From: CAZGKW01 sp964526295
GTDB taxonomy: Bacteria > Planctomycetota > Phycisphaerae > FEN-1346
Assembly (NCBI GenBank): GCA_964526295.1
Contig: CAZGKW010000010.1
Coordinates: 54,400-118,399, forward strand
Direction of reading: 5' to 3'
Length of the DNA: 64,000 nt
The position numbers and the translations under genes are program-made. Numbering within the stretch: the first letter of the stretch is position 1; each line of letters begins with the position of its first letter. Positions 19,317 to 28,839 of this stretch are shown piece after piece. Under the pieces are notes generated by a model. The model was not told the origin of the DNA, did no database searches, and saw nothing but the letters and a program-made list of their open reading frames with translations.

Positions 19317-21689
19317 ATGAGTCACGCTCAAACAGTCGACCCCACGCACGAACCGGCCCTCGGTCCCAGCGGGATCAGCGCGGGCGACGTCCTCCGCATC
19401 CTGCGAAAGAAGGTCTGGCTGATCCTGGCCTGCGTGGTCGTCATCGGGGGCGGAGGGATCGCGGCCCTCATCCTGTGGTATCAGTACGCGCCGCTCTACA
19501 CAGCCGAGGGGCTCATCGCGGCGGAAGCCAGCCCCGGGGGCCGCGTCGGCCCGTACGACCCCGTCTACGGCCGCGTCGCGCCGCAGTTGTTCGAGCCCTT
19601 TATGCGGACCGAGGTGGCCCGGATCCAGAGCACCGAGGTCCTCCGGGCCGCCCTGATCAACATGAGGGAGGACCCCCGGACCCCCTCGCCCAATACGTAC
19701 CTTGACGCGAACAACGTGCCGAGGGTCCCGCTGCTGTCCGAAGAGATCGTCGTCGCCTACATTCCGGGCTCCCAGACCATCTCGGTCTCCCTGACGGGGC
19801 AGGACCGCGAAGAGGTCCAGGGCATCGTCCGGCACGTCCTTGACGCCTACATCGAGCACGTCAGGAACTGGTACAACCAGGAATCCGTGCGGCAGCAGCA
19901 GGACCTGCGACGCGCCGAGGACGACCTCCAGAGGCAGGCGTCCGAGCTGGCCAGCCAGCTTCGGGCCTTCCAGGACGAGACCGAAGACCTCCTCGAAGGC
20001 CGGGGCGAGATCATGGGCCGGCTCCAGGCCCTGGTCGGCCAGCTCGTGGTCCAGCAGAGACGCCTGGCCGAGGAACGGGCCGCCTACGAGCAGTTCCTGG
20101 CCCTGATGCGTGCCGCCCAGGAGGAAGGCGTCGGGACCATCGCCCTCACGTACCCGGTCATCAACGAGCAGATGCGCCGCGACCCCACGCTGGCGGCCAC
20201 CGCTCGTCAGGCGGCCCAGGCCACCGAGACCCTCGACGCCCTCAAGCAGCGCTACGGTGAACGACACGAGGTCGTCCAGCGCCAGGAGCAGCGCCTCCAG
20301 GCCCTCACCAACGAACTCGAGCAGACCCGGACCAATACACTGAACGAGCTTCTCCAGCAGCAGCAGGCCGTCCTCCAGGCCAGCTACGAACGCACCCGCA
20401 AGACGCTCGTGGACGACCTGGAGCCGGCCGTGGCCGACGCCCGGGCCAAGGCCAACCGCCTCGAACAGCGGGTCCGCCAGTACCAGGACATGCTCCGGGA
20501 GTACGAGCGGGTCCAGCAACAGCTCGATCAGGTCGTTACCGGCCTCGAGCGGATGCGGATCGAGCAGTCCCTGGCCCAGCCGATCGTCCGGGTCCTCCAG
20601 TATCCCCCGCCCGTCGAAGAGGACGACGTCAGCCAGCCCAGGCTCATGCTCTACATTCCGGCGGCCTTGTTCTTCAGCATCTTCCTGGGCATCGGCCTGA
20701 GCATCCTCATCGAGCTGGCCGACGCGAAGCTTCGGACGCCCTCCCAGGTTGTCCGGCAGGTCGGTCTGCCCATTCTGGGATGCGTGCCCGACCTGGCGGA
20801 GGACGAACGCCTGGCGATGAACGTCGAGGTCAGCCGGGTGACCCAGTCGGCCCCGGAGTCGTTGCTGGCCGAGGCCTTCCGCCAGTTCCGCAACAGCCTT
20901 CGCTTCGCCTCAGACACCACTCTCAAGACCATCCTGATCACCAGCCCGAACCCGGGCGACGGCAAGACCGTCACCGCCGCCAACCTGGCGACGGCCCTGG
21001 CCCGGAGCGGCATCCGCGTCCTGCTGGTCGAGGCGAATCTCAGGCGGCCGACCCTGGCACGCGTCTTCGACCTGCCCGACCGGGTCGGCCTGTCGAACGT
21101 ACTGGTCGGCCTGAACTCCCTGGAGGAGGCCGTCCAGGCCACCCGCGTCGAGAACCTCGACGTGCTCGTGGGCGGCCCGATGCCCCCGAGCCCGGCCGAC
21201 CTGCTCGGCTCCGACCGCATGCGGGAGGTGCTCGAAGAGGCCGGGAGCGGGCACGACTGCATCATCGTCGACGCGGCCGCCATGCTCGTCGTCGCCGACG
21301 CCCACCTCCTGGTCCAGGCCGTCGACGGCGTGGTCCTGGTGCTGCGGGCCGGCCAGAACACGCGGGGACTGGCCGTCCGGGCGGCCCGGATGGTCCTGGA
21401 CCTGCGGGCCCGTCTCCTCGGGGCCGTCCTGAACGGGGTCCGCGCCACGCGCGGCGGGTACTTCCGCGAGGCCTATCAGGCCTACTACGACTACTCCGGC
21501 GAGGGGCCCGCCAGCAGCATGCTCGCGACCTCCACGGCCGCCCGCCCGACGGCGAGGCCGCAGGCCTCCGCGGCGGAGGCGATGCAGCAGGACGTTGCCA
21601 CCGCCCTCGCCGAGCCGGAGGAACAGGACGACGAGGCCGAGCTGCTCGACGACGACGACGACGACGGGCTGGCCGACGAGGAGTCGTAG
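19317..21689 (+). CDS. Wzz / BY-kinase-like exopolysaccharide chain-length protein
   Basis: A 790-residue inner-membrane protein. ATG 19317 has GAGGAG six bases upstream. Residues 20-60 hold the Wzz start and first membrane segment; a long coiled coil spans about residues 180-430; the second membrane segment is near residue 445; a P-loop domain follows and ends in a Tyr-rich tail (YFREAYQAYYDYSG) and an acidic stretch. Walker A is intact (PGDGKT, residues 546-551), but Walker A' reads VEANLRRP instead of the usual DADLRRP and Walker B reads VDAAAM instead of DTPP. Such proteins control polymer length through tyrosine autophosphorylation; this one may be weakly active or inactive. Confidence 0.88.
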   Translation: MSHAQTVDPTHEPALGPSGISAGDVLRILRKKVWLILACVVVIGGGGIAALILWYQYAPLYTAEGLIAAEASPGGRVGPYDPVYGRVAPQLFEPFMRTEVARIQSTEVLRAALINMREDPRTPSPNTYLDANNVPRVPLLSEEIVVAYIPGSQTISVSLTGQDREEVQGIVRHVLDAYIEHVRNWYNQESVRQQQDLRRAEDDLQRQASELASQLRAFQDETEDLLEGRGEIMGRLQALVGQLVVQQRRLAEERAAYEQFLALMRAAQEEGVGTIALTYPVINEQMRRDPTLAATARQAAQATETLDALKQRYGERHEVVQRQEQRLQALTNELEQTRTNTLNELLQQQQAVLQASYERTRKTLVDDLEPAVADARAKANRLEQRVRQYQDMLREYERVQQQLDQVVTGLERMRIEQSLAQPIVRVLQYPPPVEEDDVSQPRLMLYIPAALFFSIFLGIGLSILIELADAKLRTPSQVVRQVGLPILGCVPDLAEDERLAMNVEVSRVTQSAPESLLAEAFRQFRNSLRFASDTTLKTILITSPNPGDGKTVTAANLATALARSGIRVLLVEANLRRPTLARVFDLPDRVGLSNVLVGLNSLEEAVQATRVENLDVLVGGPMPPSPADLLGSDRMREVLEEAGSGHDCIIVDAAAMLVVADAHLLVQAVDGVVLVLRAGQNTRGLAVRAARMVLDLRARLLGAVLNGVRATRGGYFREAYQAYYDYSGEGPASSMLATSTAARPTARPQASAAEAMQQDVATALAEPEEQDDEAELLDDDDDDGLADEES

Positions 21690-21764
21690 CCCGGGCCGCC
21701 ATTCGCCGCAGTGGGCGGTCAGTCCGTCGCCCCGCCTCACGGCGGCCTCGCCTCGGGACCCGCC

Positions 21765-23657
21765 ATGCGCGACCCGCCTCGGCTCCGACCGATCGACGCC
21801 GGGCCGACCGGCCGCGCGGTGCGAGGCCTTTTCCATGCCGCGCTTCTCGCCTACCTGGTCCTGGCGCCAACCGTCTACGGCCACCTCCATCGGTTCGGCA
21901 ACGTCGGCCTGCTGGGCACGGTCGGTCAGCTTCTCGGCCTCTGGGTGATCGCGTCGCTGGCCGGTGACCCCCCACGCTATGTCCGCTCGGGGGCCAACGT
22001 CTGCATCTGGCTCCTGTTCGTCCTCCTGCTGGTCCACGTCGTGCCTCTGCCGCGGGGCGGGGCGGTGGGGAAGGGGCCGGAGGCCCTGGTGGGAGACCTC
22101 AAGCGGCTGGTCCTGGACTACGGCCTCCTTGGGGGGCCGGCGACGAAGGCCGGCTCGGCGGGGAGGTACAGCCTCCTGCCCGGCGCCGCCGTCGGCGTCC
22201 TGGTCCTGGTGGTGAGCGCGGCGGGGCTGTTCTGGCTGACGGCCTCGTCGCTGACGGGCCGTTCAATGGCCCGTACGCGCACGCCCCGTTGCGAGGCGGC
22301 CCTCGCACCGGCCCGTGGGACGGTCCTCCGGGCCACATGGGCGGTCGTCTTCGGCCTGGCGCTGGTCGCCGTGTGGTCGCTGGGGGGGGGCCTGGCGGGG
22401 GGAGCGGCCGGGGACGGAGGGGCGACCGGACGGTTCCTGGTGCCCGTTCTGGGGGGCGACAGCCTGGTGCCGGCCTTCCTGGCCGGGGTGTCGCTGGCGT
22501 GCGTGCTGGTGGTCCGTCCGCTGGACAGGCTTCCTCCTCGCGGCCGGCGGCCCGGGACAGGCCTCGCCTGGGTCTTCAGGCCGGGCCCCGTCTGGGCCGC
22601 CATTGCCATGGGACTGGGGGGGCTGCTGGGGGTCGCCCTGGGGGCAAGTCATGCCCCACCGGGCCTGCGTTACGGGGCCCTTGCGCTGGCAGCGGGCGTG
22701 CCGCTCGGTGCCTACGTCGTCGGCTCGAAGCGTCCCGGGCACGGCCGGCGGCTGCTCGCGGCGGGGGGCATAGCCGCCGGGCTGGCCGCGGCGTGTGCGT
22801 TGGGCGGGGCCCTGTCGGGCCCCGGAGGGGAGGCCAGGCACCCCCCCGTCGACCCCCTTCTGACCCCCGGCGGCGCGCGAACGTGGCTCGGCTACGGGGC
22901 GGGGGCCCTCTCGCCCGGGCAGACGTTCGGCTGGCCCGGCACAGGCCCGCCGGCCCGACGGGACGCCGACACCAGCGGCTACGCCCTCCTGGCGGCCGAG
23001 ACGGGCCTCGTCGGGCTGGCGCTGACGGCCGGGCTGGCGGCCCTGATGGCGGCGTCGTTCGTGCGGGCGATGGTTCGCGGTCGGAGCCCCTGGACGCGTC
23101 TTGCGCCGGCGGCCGGACTCGGCGCCTTGGCGGCCAATGCCGTCACCTTCGCCTTCGACGCCTCGGCCGTCCTGGCCCCGAACCTGCTGGCCCTGGCGGC
23201 GGTGCTAGGCGTCGTGACGGCCTGGGACCTTCACGGGGCCCTCCGCCGGGGCGAAGGCGACCGCCGCCTGGGCCGGGCCCACTGGCCGTTCGTGGCCGGA
23301 GCGGTCGGCATCGCCGGGGCACTCGGCCTGGCGGAGACGACGATGCTGCCGCCCACGGGGGGCATCCGCCTCGGCGACAAGGCCATGCACTTCGGCACGT
23401 TCGCGGCGATCTGCCTGCTCCTGTGCTACGCCCTCGGCCCGCGGCCGACCAGCCGCTGGCTGAGGACGCGGATCGCCCTGGCGTTCCTGGCGGCGACGGC
23501 GCTCGGGGCGGCCATCGAGCTGGGGCAGCTCCTCCTGACGTCCGAGCGGGCCTTCGAGTGGCTGGACATGGGGGCCAACGCCCTGGGCGCCGCCCTGGTG
23601 GGCCTCTTCTGGTGGGTCCTCCGCCGCGGCCAAGCCGAGCCCCAAAAAAGACACTAA
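21765..23657 (+). CDS. O-antigen-ligase-like membrane protein with VanZ-like C-terminus
   Basis: About 630 residues with a dozen or more hydrophobic segments. ATG 21765 is my choice; a GTG at 21711 in frame is possible and neither has a strong ribosome-binding site. The central part (with SGYALLAAETGLVGLALTAGL) resembles the O-antigen ligase/polymerase family that joins polysaccharide repeats. The last 110 residues (KAMHFGTFAAICLLL to the end, with AAIELGQLLL) match the VanZ-like family. The combination fits the last gene of an exopolysaccharide operon. The stop codon lies inside the palindrome of the repeat at 23644-23726. Confidence 0.7.
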   Translation: MRDPPRLRPIDAGPTGRAVRGLFHAALLAYLVLAPTVYGHLHRFGNVGLLGTVGQLLGLWVIASLAGDPPRYVRSGANVCIWLLFVLLLVHVVPLPRGGAVGKGPEALVGDLKRLVLDYGLLGGPATKAGSAGRYSLLPGAAVGVLVLVVSAAGLFWLTASSLTGRSMARTRTPRCEAALAPARGTVLRATWAVVFGLALVAVWSLGGGLAGGAAGDGGATGRFLVPVLGGDSLVPAFLAGVSLACVLVVRPLDRLPPRGRRPGTGLAWVFRPGPVWAAIAMGLGGLLGVALGASHAPPGLRYGALALAAGVPLGAYVVGSKRPGHGRRLLAAGGIAAGLAAACALGGALSGPGGEARHPPVDPLLTPGGARTWLGYGAGALSPGQTFGWPGTGPPARRDADTSGYALLAAETGLVGLALTAGLAALMAASFVRAMVRGRSPWTRLAPAAGLGALAANAVTFAFDASAVLAPNLLALAAVLGVVTAWDLHGALRRGEGDRRLGRAHWPFVAGAVGIAGALGLAETTMLPPTGGIRLGDKAMHFGTFAAICLLLCYALGPRPTSRWLRTRIALAFLAATALGAAIELGQLLLTSERAFEWLDMGANALGAALVGLFWWVLRRGQAEPQKRH

Positions 23658-23726
23658 GTGTCTTTATTGGGGCCCTAAACTGCTGCGAAATCCGAAATTG
23701 CGCGCAAAAAGAGACACGTACTGTCC
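23644..23726. repeat. Paired palindromic repeat, copy 1 (convergent gene end)
   Basis: A perfect palindrome centred on 23656 (arms AAAGACACT 23647-23655 and AGTGTCTTT 23657-23665) is followed after about 40 bases by a decayed second copy (AAAAAGAGACAC... from 23706). The linker contains TTGG, CTAA and TTGCGC in the same order and spacing as the element at 35774-35864. The A-run before and T-run after the first palindrome would let it act as a terminator on both strands. It lies between the convergent O-antigen-ligase-like gene and uvrC. Confidence 0.75.
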
Positions 23727-23808
23727 TCTCCCGGCGCCACCTCCGGGGCGGTCTTCCCGGATATTCTCTGCGACCTCGGCGACTACTTCGCCGAGAGGGC
23801 GTGTCGGG

Positions 23809-25236
23809 TCACTCGGGCGGGGGGTTGCTGCGGCGGCGTCGTTTCGGCTCGCGGCAGAGCCGGCGGGCCTCCTTGTCGCCGAAGACGGCCTTCCGCCGCA
23901 AAAGGTGGTGGTAATGCTGGGCGAAGCGGTGGGCCTCGTCGCGGACCGCCTGGAGCACCTTCAGCCCCGGGTTCGTCCGCGGCAGGCGAAGCGGCTCCCG
24001 CTCGGCCTGTCCCAGGACGTACACCTCCTCCTCCCGCTTCGCCAGAGACGCCATCCGCGGCATCTCGACCCCGACGTTCGCGATCGCCCCGGCGGCCGCG
24101 TGGAGCTGTCCCGGCCCGCCGTCGACGAGCACCAGGTCCGGCAGGACCGAGAGCTCGTCGCGGAGCCGCCGGAACCGGCGGTACACCACTTCGCGGACCA
24201 TGGCGAAGTCGTCCTGCCCCTCGACGGAGCGGATGCGGAACCGGCGGTACCCGGCCTTGAACGGCCGGCCGTCGATGAACGGGACGATGACGCCGACGGC
24301 CTCGCGGGCCCCGAGGTTGGCGATGTCGACGCCCTCGATGCTGCGGATGGGGGCCCGGGCATCGAGGAGCCCGGTCAGCTCGGCCATCCCCTCCGACGGG
24401 TCGAACGTCGGGGCGAAGACCTCGGGCTGGAGGTGCTCGGCCAGCCGCCCGCGCTCGCCCAGCGACTCGATGGCCCGGAGCTGGTCCCGGACGACGGCCG
24501 CCTCCTCGTACTTCAGGTCCTTCGCCAGCGCCTTCATCTCCCGCGTCAGGTCGCGGATGACGTGGGTCCGCTTGCCCTCCAGGAACCGGCGGAGGCGGCG
24601 GACGTCCTTGCGGTAGGCCTCTTTGCCGACGTACCCCGCGCAGGGGCCGGTGCATCGCTTGATGGCGTGCAGGATGCACGGGCGGTTGTACCGGAGATTG
24701 GGGTCGTCGGCCCGGATGTCGAGCTTGCAGGTGCGGAACCGGAAGATCCGCTGGAGCTCGCCGACGGCCGCCCGCAGGCCCGCCGCACTGGTGAACGGCC
24801 CGTAGAGCTTCGTGCCCTTGGGCTGAGGGGCCCGGGTGAAGTAGGCGCCCGGAAAGTCCTCCCGGGTGGTGATCTCGAGGTAGGGGAACGTCTTGTCGTC
24901 CGTGAGGCGGGCGTTGTACCGCGGGTGGATGTCCTTGATGAGGCGGGCTTCCTGGAGGAGGGCATCGACCTCGCTCTCGGCCGGGAGAAACTCGACGTCC
25001 ACGACCTCGCCGACCATCTGCTCCTTCTTCGGCCCCAGGTCGGCCGAGGGCTGGAAGTACTGGAGGACGCGGCCCCTCAGATCGGCAGCCTTGCCGACGT
25101 AGATCACCCGGCCCCGGTCGTCCTTCATCAGATAGACGCCCGGCGCCTTGGGGAACTCGCGAACCTTCTCGACCAGCGCACCACGGTCCAACCGATGGGC
25201 CTCCGGCGACGTGGCCCCCTCCGTCGGTAATAGCAT
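23809..25236 (-). CDS. uvrC: Excinuclease ABC subunit C (short form)
   Basis: A 475-residue UvrC, the nuclease that makes both incisions in nucleotide excision repair together with UvrA and UvrB. The GIY-YIG domain is at the N-terminus (PGVYLM at 32-37, IYVGKA at 45-50), the Cys-rich region CTGPC and the UvrB-binding UVR helix (YEEAAVVRDQL) follow, and the RNase H-like domain includes GVDIANL and LVDGGPGQLHAA. It ends soon after the segment near DEAHRFA, with a basic tail, so the C-terminal helix-hairpin-helix pair of the usual 600-residue enzyme is absent. uvrB is at 44485-46464, so the two genes are not linked. Confidence 0.93.
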   Translation of the reverse strand: MLLPTEGATSPEAHRLDRGALVEKVREFPKAPGVYLMKDDRGRVIYVGKAADLRGRVLQYFQPSADLGPKKEQMVGEVVDVEFLPAESEVDALLQEARLIKDIHPRYNARLTDDKTFPYLEITTREDFPGAYFTRAPQPKGTKLYGPFTSAAGLRAAVGELQRIFRFRTCKLDIRADDPNLRYNRPCILHAIKRCTGPCAGYVGKEAYRKDVRRLRRFLEGKRTHVIRDLTREMKALAKDLKYEEAAVVRDQLRAIESLGERGRLAEHLQPEVFAPTFDPSEGMAELTGLLDARAPIRSIEGVDIANLGAREAVGVIVPFIDGRPFKAGYRRFRIRSVEGQDDFAMVREVVYRRFRRLRDELSVLPDLVLVDGGPGQLHAAAGAIANVGVEMPRMASLAKREEEVYVLGQAEREPLRLPRTNPGLKVLQAVRDEAHRFAQHYHHLLRRKAVFGDKEARRLCREPKRRRRSNPPPE

Positions 25237-25310
25237 ACGCTCGGGCCGGAGCCCGAATCAAGCCGTGCGGAAAGGGCGGCCCCGAGAGAGGAAGCCGCGC
25301 GGTGGCGGCC

Positions 25311-27692
25311 TTAGAAACGGGCCCCGGCGGTTCCCAGGTAGAGGCCCACGTACAGACCCAGGACGAGCACGATCAGCCCGGCCACGAACTGGTAGGCCCG
25401 CCGCGACGTGGCGTGACCCGCCCAGCCGAAGTAGCCCGTCAGCGCCAGCAGCGTCGAGAGGCCCAGGGCCCAGTCCCCCGGCGCCCGCTCCGCCCGCCAC
25501 GCGTCCGACGGAAACAGCGGCGACAGGGCCAACGCCACCGCGAACCCCGACCCGACGATTGCCAGCAGCAGCGAACACGCCCGGGCCGGACCCGCCAGCT
25601 CGAAGATTTCCCCGTGGACCGTGTTCAGCCGGTGCCCGATGCCCAGCCACACCAGCGCCGAGAACGTCATCACCGCCGCATTCACCCCCAGCCGGTAGGC
25701 GTTCCAGTCGGTCGGGTGCTCCACGTTGTGCCACACGGCCAGGATGGCCAGCGTCACCATCAGGACGGCGGGGTAGAGCATCTGGTGGCGGAGCCAGACG
25801 AACGTCCACACCAGGAAGACGATGGCCATGATGCCGAGCATCACCAGGGCGGCCCGGGTCTCGAGCCGAAACGCCGCCATCACCGCGCCGATGCCGCACG
25901 AGGTCATCGCCAGGGTGAAGATGGTCGTCGAGGCCCGCAGTTCCTCTCGATAGAAAGGCGTGATCCGCGCCAACACCGTCATGAACCGGGCTTCGTACAG
26001 GTACACCAGGAGGTGGGCCGACCCGTAGCCGGCCACGGCGTAAATGAGGAACGAGTAAAGCTCCCGGCGGTAGGCCTGGGGGCTGTCCGCCTGGACCAAA
26101 AGGCCCAGGTACATCGCCGCCGTGATGCCCACCCCATAGAACAGGACCGTCCGGGCCGTATGCCTCAACAGCCACAGCGACAGGCCGAACCCCAGCAGCA
26201 CCGCCAGCCATCCCACCAGCCCCCAGAGGGGGCCCAGAAGGTCCCGCGTGGGGCTCGCCCCGGCCGTCGCCAGCTCGGCATAGGCCCGGGTCTGCTGGAC
26301 CGTCAGGTACCCGGCCATGATCAGCACAAGCAGCATCCCGAACACGATCAGGGGTTCGGCCTCCTGCCGGGCCCGGCGATACGAGGACGTCGCCCGCAGG
26401 ATCGTCCGCACCACGATGGCCACCAGCAGCCACGCCACGCTCGTCAACGACATGACCTGGAGGAACCGGTGGTGCCAGGCACTCGCGGGGCTCCCCGGGG
26501 GGACCCGGGCCAGCGACACCACGCCCCCGGTCGCCAGCATGGCCACCAGGTAGTTCACCCACGGCGGCGCGCCGTGCGGATGCGCCAGGGCCAGCACACC
26601 CGCTGCCACCATCAGGTCAACCCCCAGGTACTCGTGCGACGTCCCCACCGGCTCGATGGCGATCCCCGCGATGGCCACCACCACCGACGCCAGGTACAGG
26701 GCCCGGGCGAAGACGCGGACCTTCTCGGTGCGGCTCAGCGTCAGCACCAGCGCCAGCAGGGCGATGCCCAGCGACATGCTGACCAGGACCGCCGGGTACC
26801 GGCCCCAGTAGCCGGCGTGGTCGGCCCCGCCCAGAAAGGCGAACGCCGCCACCGCCGTCATCCCCGCACCGACCGAGGAGAAACCGAACAGGTCCGGCTG
26901 GCCCAGGCCGATCGAACCGACCAGCAGCACGGCCCACCAGACGCCCAACGCCCAGACCGTGTGCCAGGTGGCGCCGTACCAGACGGCCATGGACCCGGCG
27001 GCGGCCGCCGCCAGCGTCGAGACGACCAGGGGGATGATCAGCAGCCCCTGCCGGTACCACCGGAGGTTCGGGTCGGCCTGCTTCCTGAAGCTGAGGACGA
27101 CGCCCGCCAGGGTCATCACCAGCGAGACGCCCGCCGCCGCCGAAGCGGTCGCCCCGCGGGCCTCGGCCACCTCGCCCTTGAGGACGTAGATCGGCCCGGC
27201 CAGGGCGGCCGTGACCGCCACCGCCAGGATCGCCAGGTACACGAGCAGCTCGGCGTCGAACCGCCAGACCGTCGCGATCAACAGCACCGCCAGCGGCCCC
27301 TGGATCCACACCGTCAGGGCCGGGTCGTCGTGGTAGACCGCCCGGAGGAAGGCCCCGGCCATCAGGGCCAGCCCGGCCAGGAGGGCCCCGCTCCGGCGCC
27401 ATGCCCGGTCCCCCGGCTGGAACGAGGCCAGGGCCAGCACGTACAGCCCGGCCCCGGCCGCCCCCATCACGCAGCTTGCCAGCGGGCCCCTCAGAAGGTA
27501 GGCGGCAAATGCCGTGTCCCGCCCCGCCACGACGTAGGTCACGCACACGGCCGCCCAGGCCAGGGCCGCCGACGCCAGGAACCGCAGCAGCAGCTCCGCC
27601 CGCCGGCTCGAACGCGCCGCCAGGTACAGCCCGCCTGCGGCCACCAGACCCGCCGCCGCGCCCACCGACGGGACAATCAACGGGCCGGCCAT
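25311..27692 (-). CDS. Large polytopic membrane protein of unknown function
   Basis: About 793 residues, nearly all hydrophobic, with some twenty predicted membrane segments and short loops. I do not recognise a family. ATG at 27692 is used; a GTG at 27713 seven codons upstream has a GGAAG at good distance and is an alternative. TATACT on the minus strand (27741-27736) may be the -10 box, giving a short leader. The gene is divergent from purC and separated from uvrC by 74 bases. Its size and lack of large loops suggest a transporter or a lipid/polysaccharide enzyme, but nothing in the sequence decides this. Confidence 0.7.
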   Translation of the reverse strand: MAGPLIVPSVGAAAGLVAAGGLYLAARSSRRAELLLRFLASAALAWAAVCVTYVVAGRDTAFAAYLLRGPLASCVMGAAGAGLYVLALASFQPGDRAWRRSGALLAGLALMAGAFLRAVYHDDPALTVWIQGPLAVLLIATVWRFDAELLVYLAILAVAVTAALAGPIYVLKGEVAEARGATASAAAGVSLVMTLAGVVLSFRKQADPNLRWYRQGLLIIPLVVSTLAAAAAGSMAVWYGATWHTVWALGVWWAVLLVGSIGLGQPDLFGFSSVGAGMTAVAAFAFLGGADHAGYWGRYPAVLVSMSLGIALLALVLTLSRTEKVRVFARALYLASVVVAIAGIAIEPVGTSHEYLGVDLMVAAGVLALAHPHGAPPWVNYLVAMLATGGVVSLARVPPGSPASAWHHRFLQVMSLTSVAWLLVAIVVRTILRATSSYRRARQEAEPLIVFGMLLVLIMAGYLTVQQTRAYAELATAGASPTRDLLGPLWGLVGWLAVLLGFGLSLWLLRHTARTVLFYGVGITAAMYLGLLVQADSPQAYRRELYSFLIYAVAGYGSAHLLVYLYEARFMTVLARITPFYREELRASTTIFTLAMTSCGIGAVMAAFRLETRAALVMLGIMAIVFLVWTFVWLRHQMLYPAVLMVTLAILAVWHNVEHPTDWNAYRLGVNAAVMTFSALVWLGIGHRLNTVHGEIFELAGPARACSLLLAIVGSGFAVALALSPLFPSDAWRAERAPGDWALGLSTLLALTGYFGWAGHATSRRAYQFVAGLIVLVLGLYVGLYLGTAGARF

Positions 27693-27826
27693 GGCTGCCA
27701 ACTGTGAGGTCACAAGAGGGCTTCCGAACGGGACGAGTATAAGCGGGCATGATAGGACCGGCCCCGGCGGGAGTCTAGTCGAAAAGCCTGCGCCGTCCTC
27801 GCAGGCCCGCGGCCGGGGGATAAAGC

Positions 27827-27856
27827 TTGACGCCTTCGCCTCCGCCGGGATAAAAA
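27827..27856 (+). promoter_or_regulatory. Probable sigma-70-type promoter of purC
   Basis: TTGACG (27827-27832), 18-base spacer, TAAAAA (27851-27856). Leader of about 60 bases before the ATG at 27924. Confidence 0.5.
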
Positions 27857-27923
27857 GGCCTTCGATCCCTGTCGCTCGTGCCGGTGGGGACGCCCATCCA
27901 CGACTCGAACCGGGGGCTTTTCC

Positions 27924-28814
27924 ATGCGTGACGTCGTTCTGAAGACCGAACTCGAGGGCCTGCCGGTTTCCCGGGGCAAGGTCCGCGACATCTACGACCT
28001 CGGCGACGAGCTGCTGATCGTCGCCAGCGACCGCATCAGCGCCTACGACGTGGTCATGCCGACCGGCATCCCCGACAAGGGCCGCATCCTGACGGGCCTC
28101 AGCCTGTTCTGGTTCGACTTTCTCTCGGACGCGACGGCGCATCACCTGGTCTCGGCCGACCTGGCGGACATGCCCGAGCCCGCCCGCGAGCAGCCGGAGG
28201 TCTTCGAGGGGCGGTCCATGCGGGTCCGCAAGGCCGACGTCTTTCCCGTCGAGTGCGTCGCAAGAGGCTACCTGGCCGGGTCGGGCTGGCGGGAGTACCA
28301 GGCGACGGGGCGGGTCTGCGGCATCGAGCTGCCCGAGGGCCTGAAGCAGTGCGACCGGCTGCCGGAGCCGATCTTCACCCCGGCGACGAAGGCCGAGAGC
28401 GGGCACGATGAGAACATCTCGTTCGAGCGGGTCGAGGAGATCCTCGGCGAAGAGGCCGCTCGCGAGCTGCGGGACCGGACGCTCGCGATCTACGCCCAGG
28501 CGGCCGACTACGCCCGCGAGCGGGGCATCCTGATCGCCGACACGAAGTTCGAGTGGGGCCGGGCCGACGGCGACCGGATCATCCTCGTCGACGAGGTCCT
28601 GACGCCCGACTCCTCCCGGTTCTGGCCCGGCGACGAGTACGAGCCCGGCCGCGACCAGGCCAGCTTTGACAAGCAGTTCGTCCGCAACTACCTCGACACG
28701 CTCGACTGGGACAAGACCCCGCCGGGGCCCGAGCTGCCCGAGGAGATCGTCACCCGGACCCGCGAGAAGTACGTCGAGGCGTACAACCGGCTCACCGGCG
28801 AGACGTTCCGCTAG
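27924..28814 (+). CDS. purC: Phosphoribosylaminoimidazole-succinocarboxamide synthase
   Basis: A 296-residue SAICAR synthase, which joins CAIR and aspartate with ATP in purine synthesis. Family motifs: SRGKVRDIYDLGD at the N-terminus, SDRISAYDVVMP, VECVARGYLAGSGW, ESGHDENISF and DEVLTPDSSRFW. Length matches the longer SAICAR synthases (about 290-310 residues). The next gene, aroC, is 147 bases downstream beyond a strong hairpin, so the two may be separate transcripts. Confidence 0.96.
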   Translation: MRDVVLKTELEGLPVSRGKVRDIYDLGDELLIVASDRISAYDVVMPTGIPDKGRILTGLSLFWFDFLSDATAHHLVSADLADMPEPAREQPEVFEGRSMRVRKADVFPVECVARGYLAGSGWREYQATGRVCGIELPEGLKQCDRLPEPIFTPATKAESGHDENISFERVEEILGEEAARELRDRTLAIYAQAADYARERGILIADTKFEWGRADGDRIILVDEVLTPDSSRFWPGDEYEPGRDQASFDKQFVRNYLDTLDWDKTPPGPELPEEIVTRTREKYVEAYNRLTGETFR

Positions 28815-28839
28815 GCCTTCCGGCGAGCTTCGCGGGGTC

